Of a stretch of 64,000 bases of DNA, positions 53,330 through 64,000 are shown one piece after another (positions within the stretch are counted from its first letter, which is position 1; every line of letters starts with the position of its first letter). Source of the DNA: Apostichopus japonicus (Eukaryota > Echinodermata > Holothuroidea > Aspidochirotida > Stichopodidae); NCBI RefSeq assembly GCF_037975245.1, contig NC_092562.1, positions 11,600,001-11,664,000 of the forward strand, written 5' to 3'. The notes under the pieces were generated by a model. The model saw only the letters and a list, made by a program, of their open reading frames with translations. It ran no database searches and had not been told where the DNA came from. The translations under genes and the position numbers were made by a program.

Positions 53330-55676
53330 CAGGAATTTGTTTGCTTGTGAGTGCACTGTACCTTTTTCTAATTGACCTATGTTGTTAACCACTCTGGAAA
53401 CAGTTTACCTACATTCCATTACAGAGGTCACCTTTTTCTGTGTTTCCTTTTCTTGTTGCTATAATAGACAGTTCATATTATAAGGGCTATGGGCACAACT
53501 TCTGTGTGGAGGTGTTTCAAACTCTTTTTCCCAAACAGGTCAGAGGAACGACCTCTGATTTAATTCAACTCCTAAATGCATTATGTTTACATAAACTGGG
53601 CTATTGTAGACCTAAAAATTTGAATTTTTTGAAAAAGGAGGATTAAGGAAAATAGATGGCCCGAAGCTGCATTCCAAAATGTGCTGCATTGCAAATTGTA
53701 ACTTGCACTGTTCGTTCAAGGGTACTCTGAAGTACAGAACTTAATATCAGCTAGAATAAGCCTCATTAGTTTGTACAATAATGCCTTTGGTTAACCCCAA
53801 ATAAATCAATTTATAAGTATAAATTAAATGTAAAAATTGAACAACATATTTTGTGTCCACATTACTGTATATAGAGCGAGAGTGCTGAGGTTGTGGGGAG
53901 ATAGGTAAACTCGTCACTTGGTAACTACAGAAAGCTGTCAAGTTTTGAGATATATATGCATACTGTACATGTATGTCAATTGGTGATACAAGTACATGTT
54001 AGAAATGACCAGCTCTGGTTTTTGGTCACAGCTGTGTATTATAATCCGAAATCCTGTACATACTGTATACAACATTTATACAGTACAAGTGTAGCTAGAT
54101 GCAGTAGACACAACATTCTAGTTTTCTTGGCTGATACAGTACATGTATACTGTACTCCAAGGCACATTTATTGAGTTCTAGATGATTGACTTAAAGTCCT
54201 GGAATATCTAGACTCTTTGATCTAGATTTGAAGTCGAAAAATTTCATAATTGTATGGACTTATGTTAACATATAGAGTACAACTTTTTTTTTCTTCAAAA
54301 GAAAAGCATCATGGCAGTACTGTAATTAATTTTTTGAATGTGCTTTGAACGCAATGACCGTATGCATGTTTCTTTGTATTTCACATTATAACATTTAAGT
54401 CATCCTACATACATACTGGATATATATATATATATATGGTTAATAAATTGGCACGTTGTATACTGCAGCTGTACAAGTTTGGAATATTTATTATACAGAA
54501 TTTTGACACTGTATCCAGGCAACCTTTGGTCCTGATGTTTTCAGATATATATAAATCCAGACTTAACTGTACTTCACTGTAATCTTACAGTTGTGCTATT
54601 GAGTCTATGATTGGTCCTTGTCCTGAGTTCATTGCAGGAAGAACTTCAGGTATGAAACATATTTGGAATGAAAATAAACCTGCAGTAGTTTCACTTTTGG
54701 CTCTTCTGTTGATTTAATGGAAATCCTTCATGAATTCCTCCTGAGATCCTTGCTTATAAATGCAACTTTGATATGCTGAGCGTGTGGATTCAAAGTGGTG
54801 AGTTTTTAAGTGGATTAGGAGTGGCTAACCATTGATAACATTCTACCATGCATGGTCTGCATTTATTCTCCTAACTAAATGGAAACGGGTAACTTTACCT
54901 CTATAGTAGATCTTTATTTACGTCATGGAAGTAGATGGTCACATAAGTTTGCATTTTAAGGGAGGTACTGTATGTATGTCTCCCTTTTTCATTAATTAAT
55001 TAAATATATCATTACTTGGCAGTGGATGAGAAAAGTATTGATGAGCTGTAATTTCTCCTGATAATTGTTCTAGTGTTTATAAGAGACTCTTTTGAAAGAA
55101 AGAACATGTATAATTCTTTTCAACCTATATTCAAATTAACTGATCATTAGTCAAACATTTTCTCTTAATGTGCAGCGTTTTGAGTTTGGTCGGAACCCCC
55201 CCCCCCCCCCAAGTATAATGAGTATTTCCTAAAATAAGATTGCAATGTTTTAAACCAAACCATTAACGACAGACTTTACAATTTTTTCTCTAAATGAAAT
55301 ATACCTGATTGAGTAATGAATGAATATGATTCAATCCTCAACAGTTGTCTGCGGACACTTTTCATTTACTAAAACATATGTTACAAGCCACAAGGACATT
55401 TCCAAATTTTCAAAAAGTTTTGCCTTCACTACTTGATATGAAATTTGTTGATATGAAATTTCACTATAAAGCAAACTATCAGGTTTCTTTGTCATGGGAT
55501 TTTATAAGTACGTACTATCATTGTAATATTTTATTAATTTCAACGCGGACAGCTGCTATTGAAGTAAATTACAGTGTATATTTTGTGCATCACAAATTAC
55601 ATTTTTTTTTTACAGTACAGTATTTGTCTGTATGAAAAAAAAGGATGGCTTAGTTACTTGTGTAGGCTCTTGTAAT
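53330..55676. other. Intronic or intergenic DNA, nothing firm
   Basis: It contains a short (TA)n at 54418-54437 and a poly-C run at 55197-55211. No conserved frame. Confidence 0.4.
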
Positions 55677-55920
55677 GGGAGGGAGTGTTAGCTTAGTGGT
55701 TAACGTCGGTGCCTTTCAATCATAAGGTCCCGAGTTCGAGTCACTCCAAGATTAATGTATGTCATCCAGGTACAGACTTGTTGACAATTGACAATTCAAA
55801 ATCATGGACGTTAAAATATGACTCTAAGGGACTGACTTCGGTCAGCTTGCGGCTTTTGATAAGCCAATGATGGCTTCTTCCCGAGTTCCTGCTTGCAGGA
55901 GGATAAAAAAAAAAAAAATA
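55677..55920 (+). mobile_element. tRNA-derived SINE, family 2, with poly(A) tail
   Basis: The tRNA-like head has an A box TAGCTTAGTGG (55689-55699), a B box AGTTCGAGTC (55733-55742) and pairing ends GGAGTG/CACTCC. It is followed by about 150 bp of body (GACTTCGGTCAGCTTGCGGC, GATAAGCCAATGATGGCTTC, CGAGTTCCTGCTTGCAGGAG) and a 14-A tail. No second copy in the window. Confidence 0.8.
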
Positions 55921-55924
55921 AATA

Positions 55925-58822
55925 TATATATATATTGCACGTAAGACTTGACAATAAACTGACAGTTTCACTGTAGAGGGAGGGTGCCATCAGTTCTGGG
56001 ATTGTTACATCCCATCTCTGCAGATAAGCTGATATTAAAGAGATTTAAAGTTTATTGCCCCCTTATGTTTGTACTTCTTTTCTGCATTGTCATCAATGCT
56101 AATAGGTACTTTGGATAGTACAGTCAGCTATCAATGCTGTATTTCTCTGTAACTGTTGACTCAGTGTAATGGTGATATGGCTGTGTAGCATGCCTGTGGA
56201 AAGTCAATATATTGTAGGTAGGGTATATAAAACCACTCAACCAGATTATCAAAATTAATACATTTTGACTAATTATATAGAAGAAACCGAGCCTGAAACT
56301 AGATCGTTAAACTGACCCTATCACCCCAATCCTGTTGAAGGTAATCTATAACTTTTCCATAAAATGCTCAATTTAATACAACTTTCAAAGTTAGTGCCTT
56401 CAGATTCTGCTCTGTTAGAGTAAAAGTTTCAGTTTGGAAGAGTGGTGTGTTGAAAAGGGAAGGGGGGAGGGGGCAAGGGCAAATCTTGTTTTTCAGTTAG
56501 CAATTAGACCATTGCTTGGGACCTGCAGAGATGTGCAACAAATGTTTTTATCCTCATACAGTATTTTTTTGCAGATCATTTAATTAATGTAGAACTACTT
56601 ATACACCTTATTTTTTGATATTCTTAATATGTAACATTCATTGATTGCAACAGTGGTATTGTGGTATTGTTTGTGAGTATTCTACTTCAATATTGTTCCA
56701 GTGCTGCATTCCTCCTTTATAAAATCCTGCATCTGGCCCTAATATTCCTTTAAGGCTTTTGAGGAAAATGGGTTGGGGTGGGGGTGGAGGCCTGGGGAAT
56801 GGGGGGATTTTAATTACATGCTATATTTGGTTAAATGTGACTAGACAAGATCTCCTGAAGATACTGTACATCATAAAAGCAACATATGGTTATAAATAAA
56901 TAATGTTTAAAATACAGTTTCATAAATTCAGCTGCTTTATCTCTTAGTATTCTGTGACTGTCGTAATGGCTGTGTTCACCACTGGGGAATGATAGATAAA
57001 CTTTGTTATCACAGTAGTTAGTGACAGATAAGCAGAACAAAAAAGGGTTGGTTTGAAAAAATTTTTGTGTCGTTTGAATTACAGCATTCACAAGTTTCTA
57101 AAACAAGCCACCCATTCATGTTGCAAGACATTTAAGTATTAGAGAGTGTACTGAAGGTAGCATTCAAATTATTATACATTGTGTTTTTGTAAGATTCATG
57201 GAACACTGCATTTGTCTGGATTTGAAAGTCATACAAATTATATCGGCTCAGATATATATATTTAATGTTGAGTGGTTATCAAGTGTGGACTTTGCTTAGC
57301 TGGGAGTGTACTTTGCTCTACAGTACTAGTTGAGTTCACTGTCTGTGTGTGGGTGCATTGTGTTTCTAAGCTACGTGGTATTTGTTGTGCAATATTATTT
57401 TAAGGAGAAATAAACCCTACACTTTTTTTTTCTAGATTACCATTTTGCAGTACCCTCTTTTCAACAGAAGTAACACAAATGTGTTTGAAAACATTTCTTT
57501 CAACCTTGCAAATTGATTTAAGTGTCATCCACGGCATTCTCCATTTTGCTTGAATTCTGACAGTTCCCGCTTGTTTCGTGACGTATAAGTGAGCCACATA
57601 TCGCATTTCAACACATACATTTCCTATGCGCCATGCATGATAACTAAGGGCAAAATTTTTCGAAACACTTTCCGAACTTCAGAGTTTAAAACAAAAGAGA
57701 ACATGGATGCATTTGGACCTGGCTGCTATCAAATCGAGCCTGACCACACAGTAGAGGAACTGAGACAATGAGACCTAGAGCTTGCTAAACAGATCGCATC
57801 CGTGGCCGACATTGGCAGTTACTATATGATTCTAGTACAACAAACACTAGTAACAGTTCTGCGACGTAGGGGCAAGCCTGATGCTTTTGTGCCAGTTGTA
57901 CTTTTTCTTTTCGCTGGAAACCGTTTCCTGTCAGGAATAACTTTTATACAACCAAATGCTTGGCACTCCGGCACTTTGCACCAATTTCCAAACAACCATA
58001 TATCTGAGAGCAAGTGTATACAATTCATATGCAGAGAGTGGAATTGTATAACTTACGATGTGGCTGGCTGACGTAATTTTTGAAGCGCCCTCATTATATT
58101 ATTGAGCCTGCCAACACAGAAGGTGTGAAAACATGCATTAAGAAACTTCTGGAAATTCAAAGGGAAAGGTAGAGTCGACTTGTTATTTCACAGAGGGTGT
58201 AAAAATATTAGTCTCTACAGTATGAGGTCACTGCAAAACCCCAGGGTTTTGTTTCTCCTTTAATGTCATACTTTACATTCCTGTTGAAACATGAACAGAG
58301 ATTGATTTGGAATTCCTTAAAAGTTTGACATTTTCCCTCTTTGGACTTGAGTCGACCTTTCGTTTAAAGACAGACAGACAGATAGATAGACAGACAGAAA
58401 GAATCATTGGATGCCACATTCATGTTCTCTTTCAATTAATTAAGGTGTCCTCTTGTGTACTGAACAATGTTAAGTCATGTATTGTATGCATACATTTTTA
58501 TTGGCAGGATCAGTAACATAGTAATTAGCTACTTGCCTTGCAAATTCTGATTCATGCATTGTGTTGGTAATGATATATATATTACGATTATCCTTGTTTG
58601 GTATAAAATTTATCACTCGAGTACTGCTGCATAGTTTGTCATTGTTTAATAAAAAAGAAAAAAAGAATCATTCCCAAAGTTCTGTAATTCCATTTATATT
58701 TATTAAGTTCTGTACTTCATGGTCTATTTTAGAGAAGGATGAGTACAATAGGAAATGAGAAACAAAATGACACATACTTCATTAATTGTGTTATAATATA
58801 TTGTTCGATACAGGTGACAAAC
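55925..58822. other. Intronic or intergenic DNA, no confident gene
   Basis: A plus-strand frame at 57700-58071, interrupted by one stop (MDAFGPGCYQIEPDHTVEEL, then LELAKQIASVADIGSYYM), has protein-like composition but no family match. A CAGA/TAGA tract lies at 58368-58398. Confidence 0.35.
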
Positions 58823-58998
58823 GCCTACAGTGGAATTACGATCTTCCTTACCGGTTTCGAACCTCTGGACATACAATCAGCGTCCATAGCCTAGTGGTTA
58901 GGGTGTCCGCGTACAGAGCGGGAGGCCCGTGGTTCGAATCCCGGTGGAGGCTGAAAGTTTTTTCACTGTTCTTGATTTTCCAACTCATTACGATTTTC
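58823..58998 (+). mobile_element. tRNA-derived SINE, family 1, copy 2
   Basis: Same leader, tRNA-like body (58879-58952) and tail as 7789-7963. It has an A box TAGCCTAGTGG and a B box GGTTCGAATCC that matches consensus exactly. The anticodon loop differs between copies (GTACAGA here, ATATAAA in copy 1), as expected for a non-functional tRNA relic. A (TA)n tract follows the tail. Confidence 0.85.
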
Positions 58999-60472
58999 AT
59001 TAATATATATATATATTAGACCTATTACAAAATATGATGGAAGTGGGCATTGTTGTATTGTAGTACATACAGTATGGGAACAGAATACTCACTGTATAGT
59101 ATCTCAGATCTTATGAAAGTGTAGAGAGAAGTGCTGTGTCATTGGAAGTCTGCATGATCATACCGTGAATGCACAGACTGTTAAGTGTACTGGTGTATGC
59201 ATGGTCGCTTGTAATAGTGTAGAGTGATGGGTGTACAAATACTACAGTAATACTTGAGCAAATTAGTAGCACATAGCATCACAGTGACACTCTGTTTGAA
59301 CAGTATCAGCTGAAAACCTTTTCTAAATATGTTGAGGTTTTACTTATCTTGTCCAATCTGTACTCCTACAAGTAGCCACTCACTTGACCTCTCTCTGTTG
59401 GTCTCTTTTTCTTTTGCAGCATTTACAGTTATATACTAGTACTGGAAGATACTTGTTTAAAAGTTTTGTATTTTCATGATAATTTTATCAAGATTGTTTG
59501 AGATCAGGTGCATTGTATCTACATATTCTAGTTCAGATTTACATGCATCACCATGTATGGAATTAAAATGTCCACACTTTATGACCATGAACACTGTGAA
59601 CTGCAAGCAACCTCCAAAACAAACAAAAAACCAAAAACCCAAAAAAATTGCAACATCACTGTTTGTACTGAACTATTCTGTTCTTTGCCGCTTTTGTATC
59701 TTTGAGCATGACTAAGCACTTTTCATCCAGGCATACATGTATAAATTAATTATCAAAAATTCCCTTCCAATAGCTTTCATGGGCATTGGTGTGTGCATCT
59801 GTGTGTACTTTCGTTTCTTATATTTACTGTATGTTATTGCAGCAATCATGCCTGCAGGGGTATGGTGGGGTAGCTAGGTCATTGATAGTTGAAAGACTGT
59901 AATTGACATATATTTCACAGTTCATAGTTTGCATACAGCACTGTAGGTGTCTATAAAGCCATGTTATTTGTGGTTTGTATCATGAGTCTTACATTTCTAG
60001 CTGTTGCAACGGTTATGTTTGATCTGTTTATAGCTCCATGGTTTGATCAACACGTTTGAGGACTGTCCCCTTGCTGACATTTTGGCAATGGGAGAATGAT
60101 GGCGATATGATGGTCTTGTTTTCACCCTGAGGAGGAAATAAAAGCTGACCCAGGACACGTTCATATTTGAGAAGGGGAGGTGGATCAACTTTGAACAAAA
60201 GAGTGATATGCTGGCACAAAGAGGTCATGATGATTGTTTAGTCGAGTAGCTAGTTTATATACAGTACTTAGCAAAATTCTGACTGAACTTCTCCTGACTT
60301 TGGCAACTATGCATAGGTACTATTTATAAGTGACTGATCACCAAGTATCATATAAAATTAGAGAGAAAAGAAGACAAACACGAAACTGTTCCTGGAAGGC
60401 CTCTGATTGCATTCCTGTTAACTAAAATACTGCATACAGTAATGTTCATTAAACATAGCGACTAGAATCAAA

Positions 60473-60775
60473 TCAACATGTGTCAAAGTTAGAGAGCCTT
60501 AATTCTTGTAGGATCTCCATCCCAGGTAGACCAGTTATAAGTTGATGACTCAAAGGCTGAAGGCCAGAATGGAGTATATACCTTAAATCTTGTTGTTGTG
60601 TGCTGGCAAATACATTAAATTGTAAACCATAAATAACAGGATTATGACTGAGCTGTATAGAGCTTAGAATGCGACTGATCAAAAGGAAATTCAGAACTGG
60701 GGAAATAGAAAATCTCCTGTTGATATGAAAGATGTCACATTTTTTTTTTGTACATTGACAGTAGTAGCAGACCAA
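60473..60775 (-). pseudogene. Possible relic of a class A GPCR TM7 segment
   Basis: A 100-codon frame contains LISRILSSIQLSHNPVIYGL followed by QFNVFASTQQQDLRYIL. NPVIY fits the NPxxY motif at the end of TM7, with a polar helix-8-like stretch after it. The rest of the receptor is not visible, so chance is quite possible. Confidence 0.2.
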
Positions 60776-61259
60776 TTGACATTTCTCCCATCACAGAATA
60801 TCAAATTGATCATCGCAACATGTCTTCTTAAAGTTCCTTGAACTGTTTATTTGATTGATTCACTGACATTTTTTTTTCTGGGACATTGTTGTTGCAGCTA
60901 AAATTAGAAATATAAATTTGTTTATTGTGACTGTCAGCTACCATGAACTTTAGTCAGATTAAATGGTATTGGTTATAGTCTCACTACAGTGTGTACTAAT
61001 TAATGTAATTGATTTAATACTTTCTGTACTACACGGCCATGTTAATTTCCTTGTTTCGCATGGTTGACACGTATGTAGAGACCATACTGCCTTATACGTC
61101 ATTGCATGGAAGAGTACACATAATTTTATTTTATTTTTTTATTTATTTGTTTGCCACAAAAGTACAAAGTGGAAATATAATGGAAATATCATAATGGAAA
61201 TATCTTTTCAAGTGTGTCTTATATATAGTTGTTTATATGTACCGTGATATATATATATT

Positions 61260-61278
61260 CCCCCCCCCCCCCCCCCCC
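61260..61278. repeat. Poly-C homopolymer (19 C)
   Basis: Uninterrupted run of C after a short (TA)n; the longest of many G/C homopolymers in this window. Confidence 0.95.
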
Positions 61279-62942
61279 TGTGCATGAGTCATTGTGTCAG
61301 ATTATCAGTGTAATCAAAGACTCTCAAATTGAGCAATTTTCCCTTCACACCTGAACTGTACAAACATCCAGATACTGTAGCACTACTCACCTTAAAGATC
61401 TATATATATACAGTAGTAGCATGTTTACACTGTATATTTGTAATGGTTTAGTGACTTGACAAGTTAGTCCAGTACAGTATATACTGACATAGTTTTCTGA
61501 TGCCATGGTAAATATCTTCCATCCATGGGGTAGAAATCAATAGCACAAACACTTAGGTGAAGGACTTTCATTCACATACAGTAATTAACTACTTTGGCTA
61601 ATAGCTATTCAGTGTGACTTGTTCATTGTGTTGTGTGTTGACAGAGCTAAACAGATCTGTCTTTAGGTTGTATGGTTTTGGATTGCTAACCTGAATTAAC
61701 TGAGATCAGGCTTTAATCTTACAAAAACATCCTTTGAAGTTTCTGCAGAATCTTCTTTGCAAAGGAGTCTAAATTACGCCTTGAGCTCCAACTATTCGCT
61801 CTGGTTCTAATTCACTATTACACAAACACTTCAAACAAGTCAGTGTATAGCTAGTGATTTACAGTATAATATGAAGAATAGCAAGTGAGTTCTTCTATTG
61901 AAATACCAACAAAGGGGATTTATAATGTTGTGCCGTATCACATCACAAAATGCCATACAGAATGGGCAACTTGGTAAATACAAAACTTGTGCAAAGATAA
62001 TCTTGTGTGTTTGAATTTACATAGCAGGTTTGAATGCTGTCAGTATTGTCTCATTATAGAATACTATACAGTAGTTTATGTTTACAGAGACTGCTTTACA
62101 CATACACGTAGAGTATCTATAAAGCACTTGTACAGCAAGTTCCCTCATTTGGCTTAGCATTATTGCGATTTGATACCTTATAAACTTTTATTATTATTTA
62201 ATATCATGACATGAAATCATACAAGTAATAATGATGGTGGAGTTGATACAGTAGGCATGGGATGATAATGCTGCACACAGTTTTACTGTACTGTAATTAC
62301 CTCATGGTAAAAGTCAGAAGGTGTTGGTACAGTAAGTTTTAAAGATACCTGTAGGTCTGTGCCAGCTGAAAATTAGCAGTGTTTTAATTAATTTGTCCAT
62401 GTTGATTGCGATTCCAGTGAAACTACCTGTAAAAGTAAATCAGTTACACCTATTGAGAGACACTGTCACTACAAGTATAGTTGTCTGCTTGTGTTTTTTA
62501 TCAGCCTTCATACTGTGCAACGTGTTGTAATTACAGTATTCCTTATTGTCGTCAACACTGGGTGAAATCCAAACGCACTATTATACGTTGATCATCTTCT
62601 TTTATCCTCTCATTGCATTTAGGGGATCATGTTCATTTTAACTTTGACAATATTTCTTGAGAGTAAAGAATGTCTCTTTGTTTTATGCTGTACCTGTCAT
62701 CATCCCTATCTGTTTTATGTGTTAAAACTTAAAAATAAAATACATCACAAAACACCACTTGAATATATGCAAACTTTTCTTGATATATAAGCTCTATTTT
62801 GTTTTCTCCATTGGACATATATATTTGAATGGTATTATCAAGGTGTACTGTATTCATCCCATGGGTGCTCGACTCCTTGATTTTAATGATAATTACAAGG
62901 TTTCATTAGTTTTTTTCATTCCTCTGTCTTCTTTTTGTTCAG

Positions 62943-63098
62943 GTGACTATCGGAAATAAAGAAACTCATGTTGACCTTGGTACAGCTCAGTTAGATTTGC
63001 CAGTGAGTCAGCAAAATGAAGAATTTGATGACTCTGTGTGTGTACGTATTGTAAGCAAACCCAGAGAATCATTCTGGCTGATAGACGCCGTTGAGTAA
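62943..63098 (+). CDS. 3'-terminal coding exon of an unidentified gene
   Basis: A very strong acceptor (TCTTCTTTTTGTTCAG) is followed by a 51-codon frame, VTIGNKETHVDLGTAQLDLP, VSQQNEEFDDSVCVRIVSKP, RESFWLIDAVE and a TAA stop. Composition is clearly protein-like and the phase is 0. The G.....VDLG.AQLDLPVS run looks like a beta-sandwich strand segment, but I do not recognise the family. The preceding exon was not identified. Confidence 0.7.
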   Translation: MTIGNKETHVDLGTAQLDLPVSQQNEEFDDSVCVRIVSKPRESFWLIDAVE

Positions 63099-64000
63099 AC
63101 GAGTGTGCGCCAAGGTTCACTGCCCTGGAAGGATTGGATGGAAAATATCACACTGTAGTGCAGGCATTTTACAACGGTTATAATGCAGTTTGGCAGTAAC
63201 TAGTAAGGTACTGTATCTATTACTTTATGATAAAAGAAACTTAATTTCATTCTTGCATAAATTAGCTTCGTTGATTGAAGTGGCCTCGTCTGATCAAACA
63301 TCTCACAACCTGCTATGAGTGTAAATGATTTACAAGTCAAGATTACCTAGAGATACAACTAATGGTTTTCACAGTACGTGTAGGTACGTACAATAAGTAC
63401 TCTACTGTAATGCTTTAGAATTCATTCAAAATCCACAGACCTCACAAGGCTCATCTTATTATGTACATGAATAGAGTTGAACCGCTGATGTTCACAAGAT
63501 ATAGGTATGGTGCATAGGTTTTAAGATAATGACATAGATTGAATTTCATGATTTCAGTTTCCTTTTTGGTCAGAATACCTGTAGTACTTAAAGTTAGTCA
63601 GTACAGTATAGCGTATCATAATTATGTTGAATTAATGAAATATATGTTATCTAGAGCTGACTCGGTGAGATGTATTATATAGTTAAAATTGCCGTGAAAC
63701 CTGTCAAATCTTGATGACTAAGGGCTCGTTTAAAATACTTCTCCAGCTGGAGTCATCCCCAATCTATCACACCCAAAGGATTCCCATGTCTTTCAAATAA
63801 GTTATCCGTCTTGCCGCCACCAGTATGAGAACCCATAGCGTGTCTGTCAGCAAATATTTGTGCTTGTCTTCAGCGAAGGAAGGGCAAAATAATTAGGGGG
63901 CCAAAACAATTCTAATGAAGCGTGTACAGAGGAAGGGATCAAAAGGAGCATTAAGTGACCGGGAAACGTACCTACTTCGTTTCCTTGGATTAAAGTACAT
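63099..64000. other. 3' UTR and downstream DNA; no further gene seen
   Basis: Probably contains the 3' UTR of the terminal exon at 62943-63098. No conserved frame or element end was found up to the window edge. Confidence 0.4.

Larger units (their letters stand above)
59000..62942. other. Probable intron of the 62943 gene; no other gene confirmed
   Basis: AT-rich, with frequent TACAGTA words, a (TA)n and a C19 run near 61250-61278. One minus-strand frame at 60473-60775 is listed separately. Confidence 0.4.

Noticed and set aside
54580-54652. Exon between the acceptor at 54591 and the donor at 54651 (CAIESMIGPCPEFIAGRTS)
   Set aside because: Its phase does not join to the candidate exon at 53011-53152, and it has no recognised homology.
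57700-58071. Coding gene (MDAFGPGCYQIEPDHTVEEL ...)
   Set aside because: An in-frame stop splits it, no splice pair rescues it, and no family was recognised.

Overview
This window is animal nuclear DNA: genes are split by introns with GT..AG junctions, long stretches are non-coding, and there are many diverged transposons and microsatellites. The gene content (SLC6 transporter, ATG10) and the repeats (CR1-like LINE tails, a Penelope element, tRNA-derived SINEs, hAT-like miniature elements) suit an invertebrate deuterostome such as an echinoderm. That placement is an inference; no species-diagnostic sequence was identified.

Three genes can be read with confidence. (1) Minus strand, 2595-13461: an SLC6 Na+/Cl- dependent transporter. 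Twelve exons were placed by hand, every junction has compatible phase, and together they give 534 codons covering TM1 to TM12. The last tail exon was not found. (2) Plus strand, about 17.8-21.4 kb: a two-coding-exon gene for a 595-residue protein that I cannot name. Its C-terminal half carries a Cys ... Asp-x-His arrangement reminiscent of C76 / tegument-type deubiquitinating peptidases. An NRF1-type promoter motif and a probable 5' UTR exon lie upstream. (3) Plus strand, 24125-30695: ATG10, the E2-like enzyme that conjugates ATG12. Six exons join in phase and the catalytic HPC motif is present. A further plus-strand terminal exon (62943-63098) belongs to an unidentified gene.

The rest is a dense transposon landscape. 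It includes hAT-like miniature elements with 8-bp target-site duplications (37840-38341, 10980-11498, 34851-35466, 46694-47094, 1348-1727), a solo LTR (16365-17353), a TTAA-flanked element (24619-25869) and a Penelope-like element with a GIY-YIG domain (41.3-42.3 kb). LINE fragments lie at 6.5, 14.6-15.2, 23.6 and 49.6-50.3 kb. Two copies of one tRNA-derived SINE and one copy of another are present.

Three foldback-type elements stand out. One at 39140-39617 has 56-bp inverted ends built of tandem subrepeats. One at 49154-50648 has ends made of repeated CAAAACGTCCCC and carries a LINE inserted with its own target-site duplication. One at 45610-46502 is a GATATC-rich array inserted into another repeat whose empty site can be read elsewhere in the window. 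A 35-bp minisatellite of nearly 1 kb starts about 230 bp after the ATG10 stop. A (CGGA)n tract of over 200 bp sits in an SLC6 intron.
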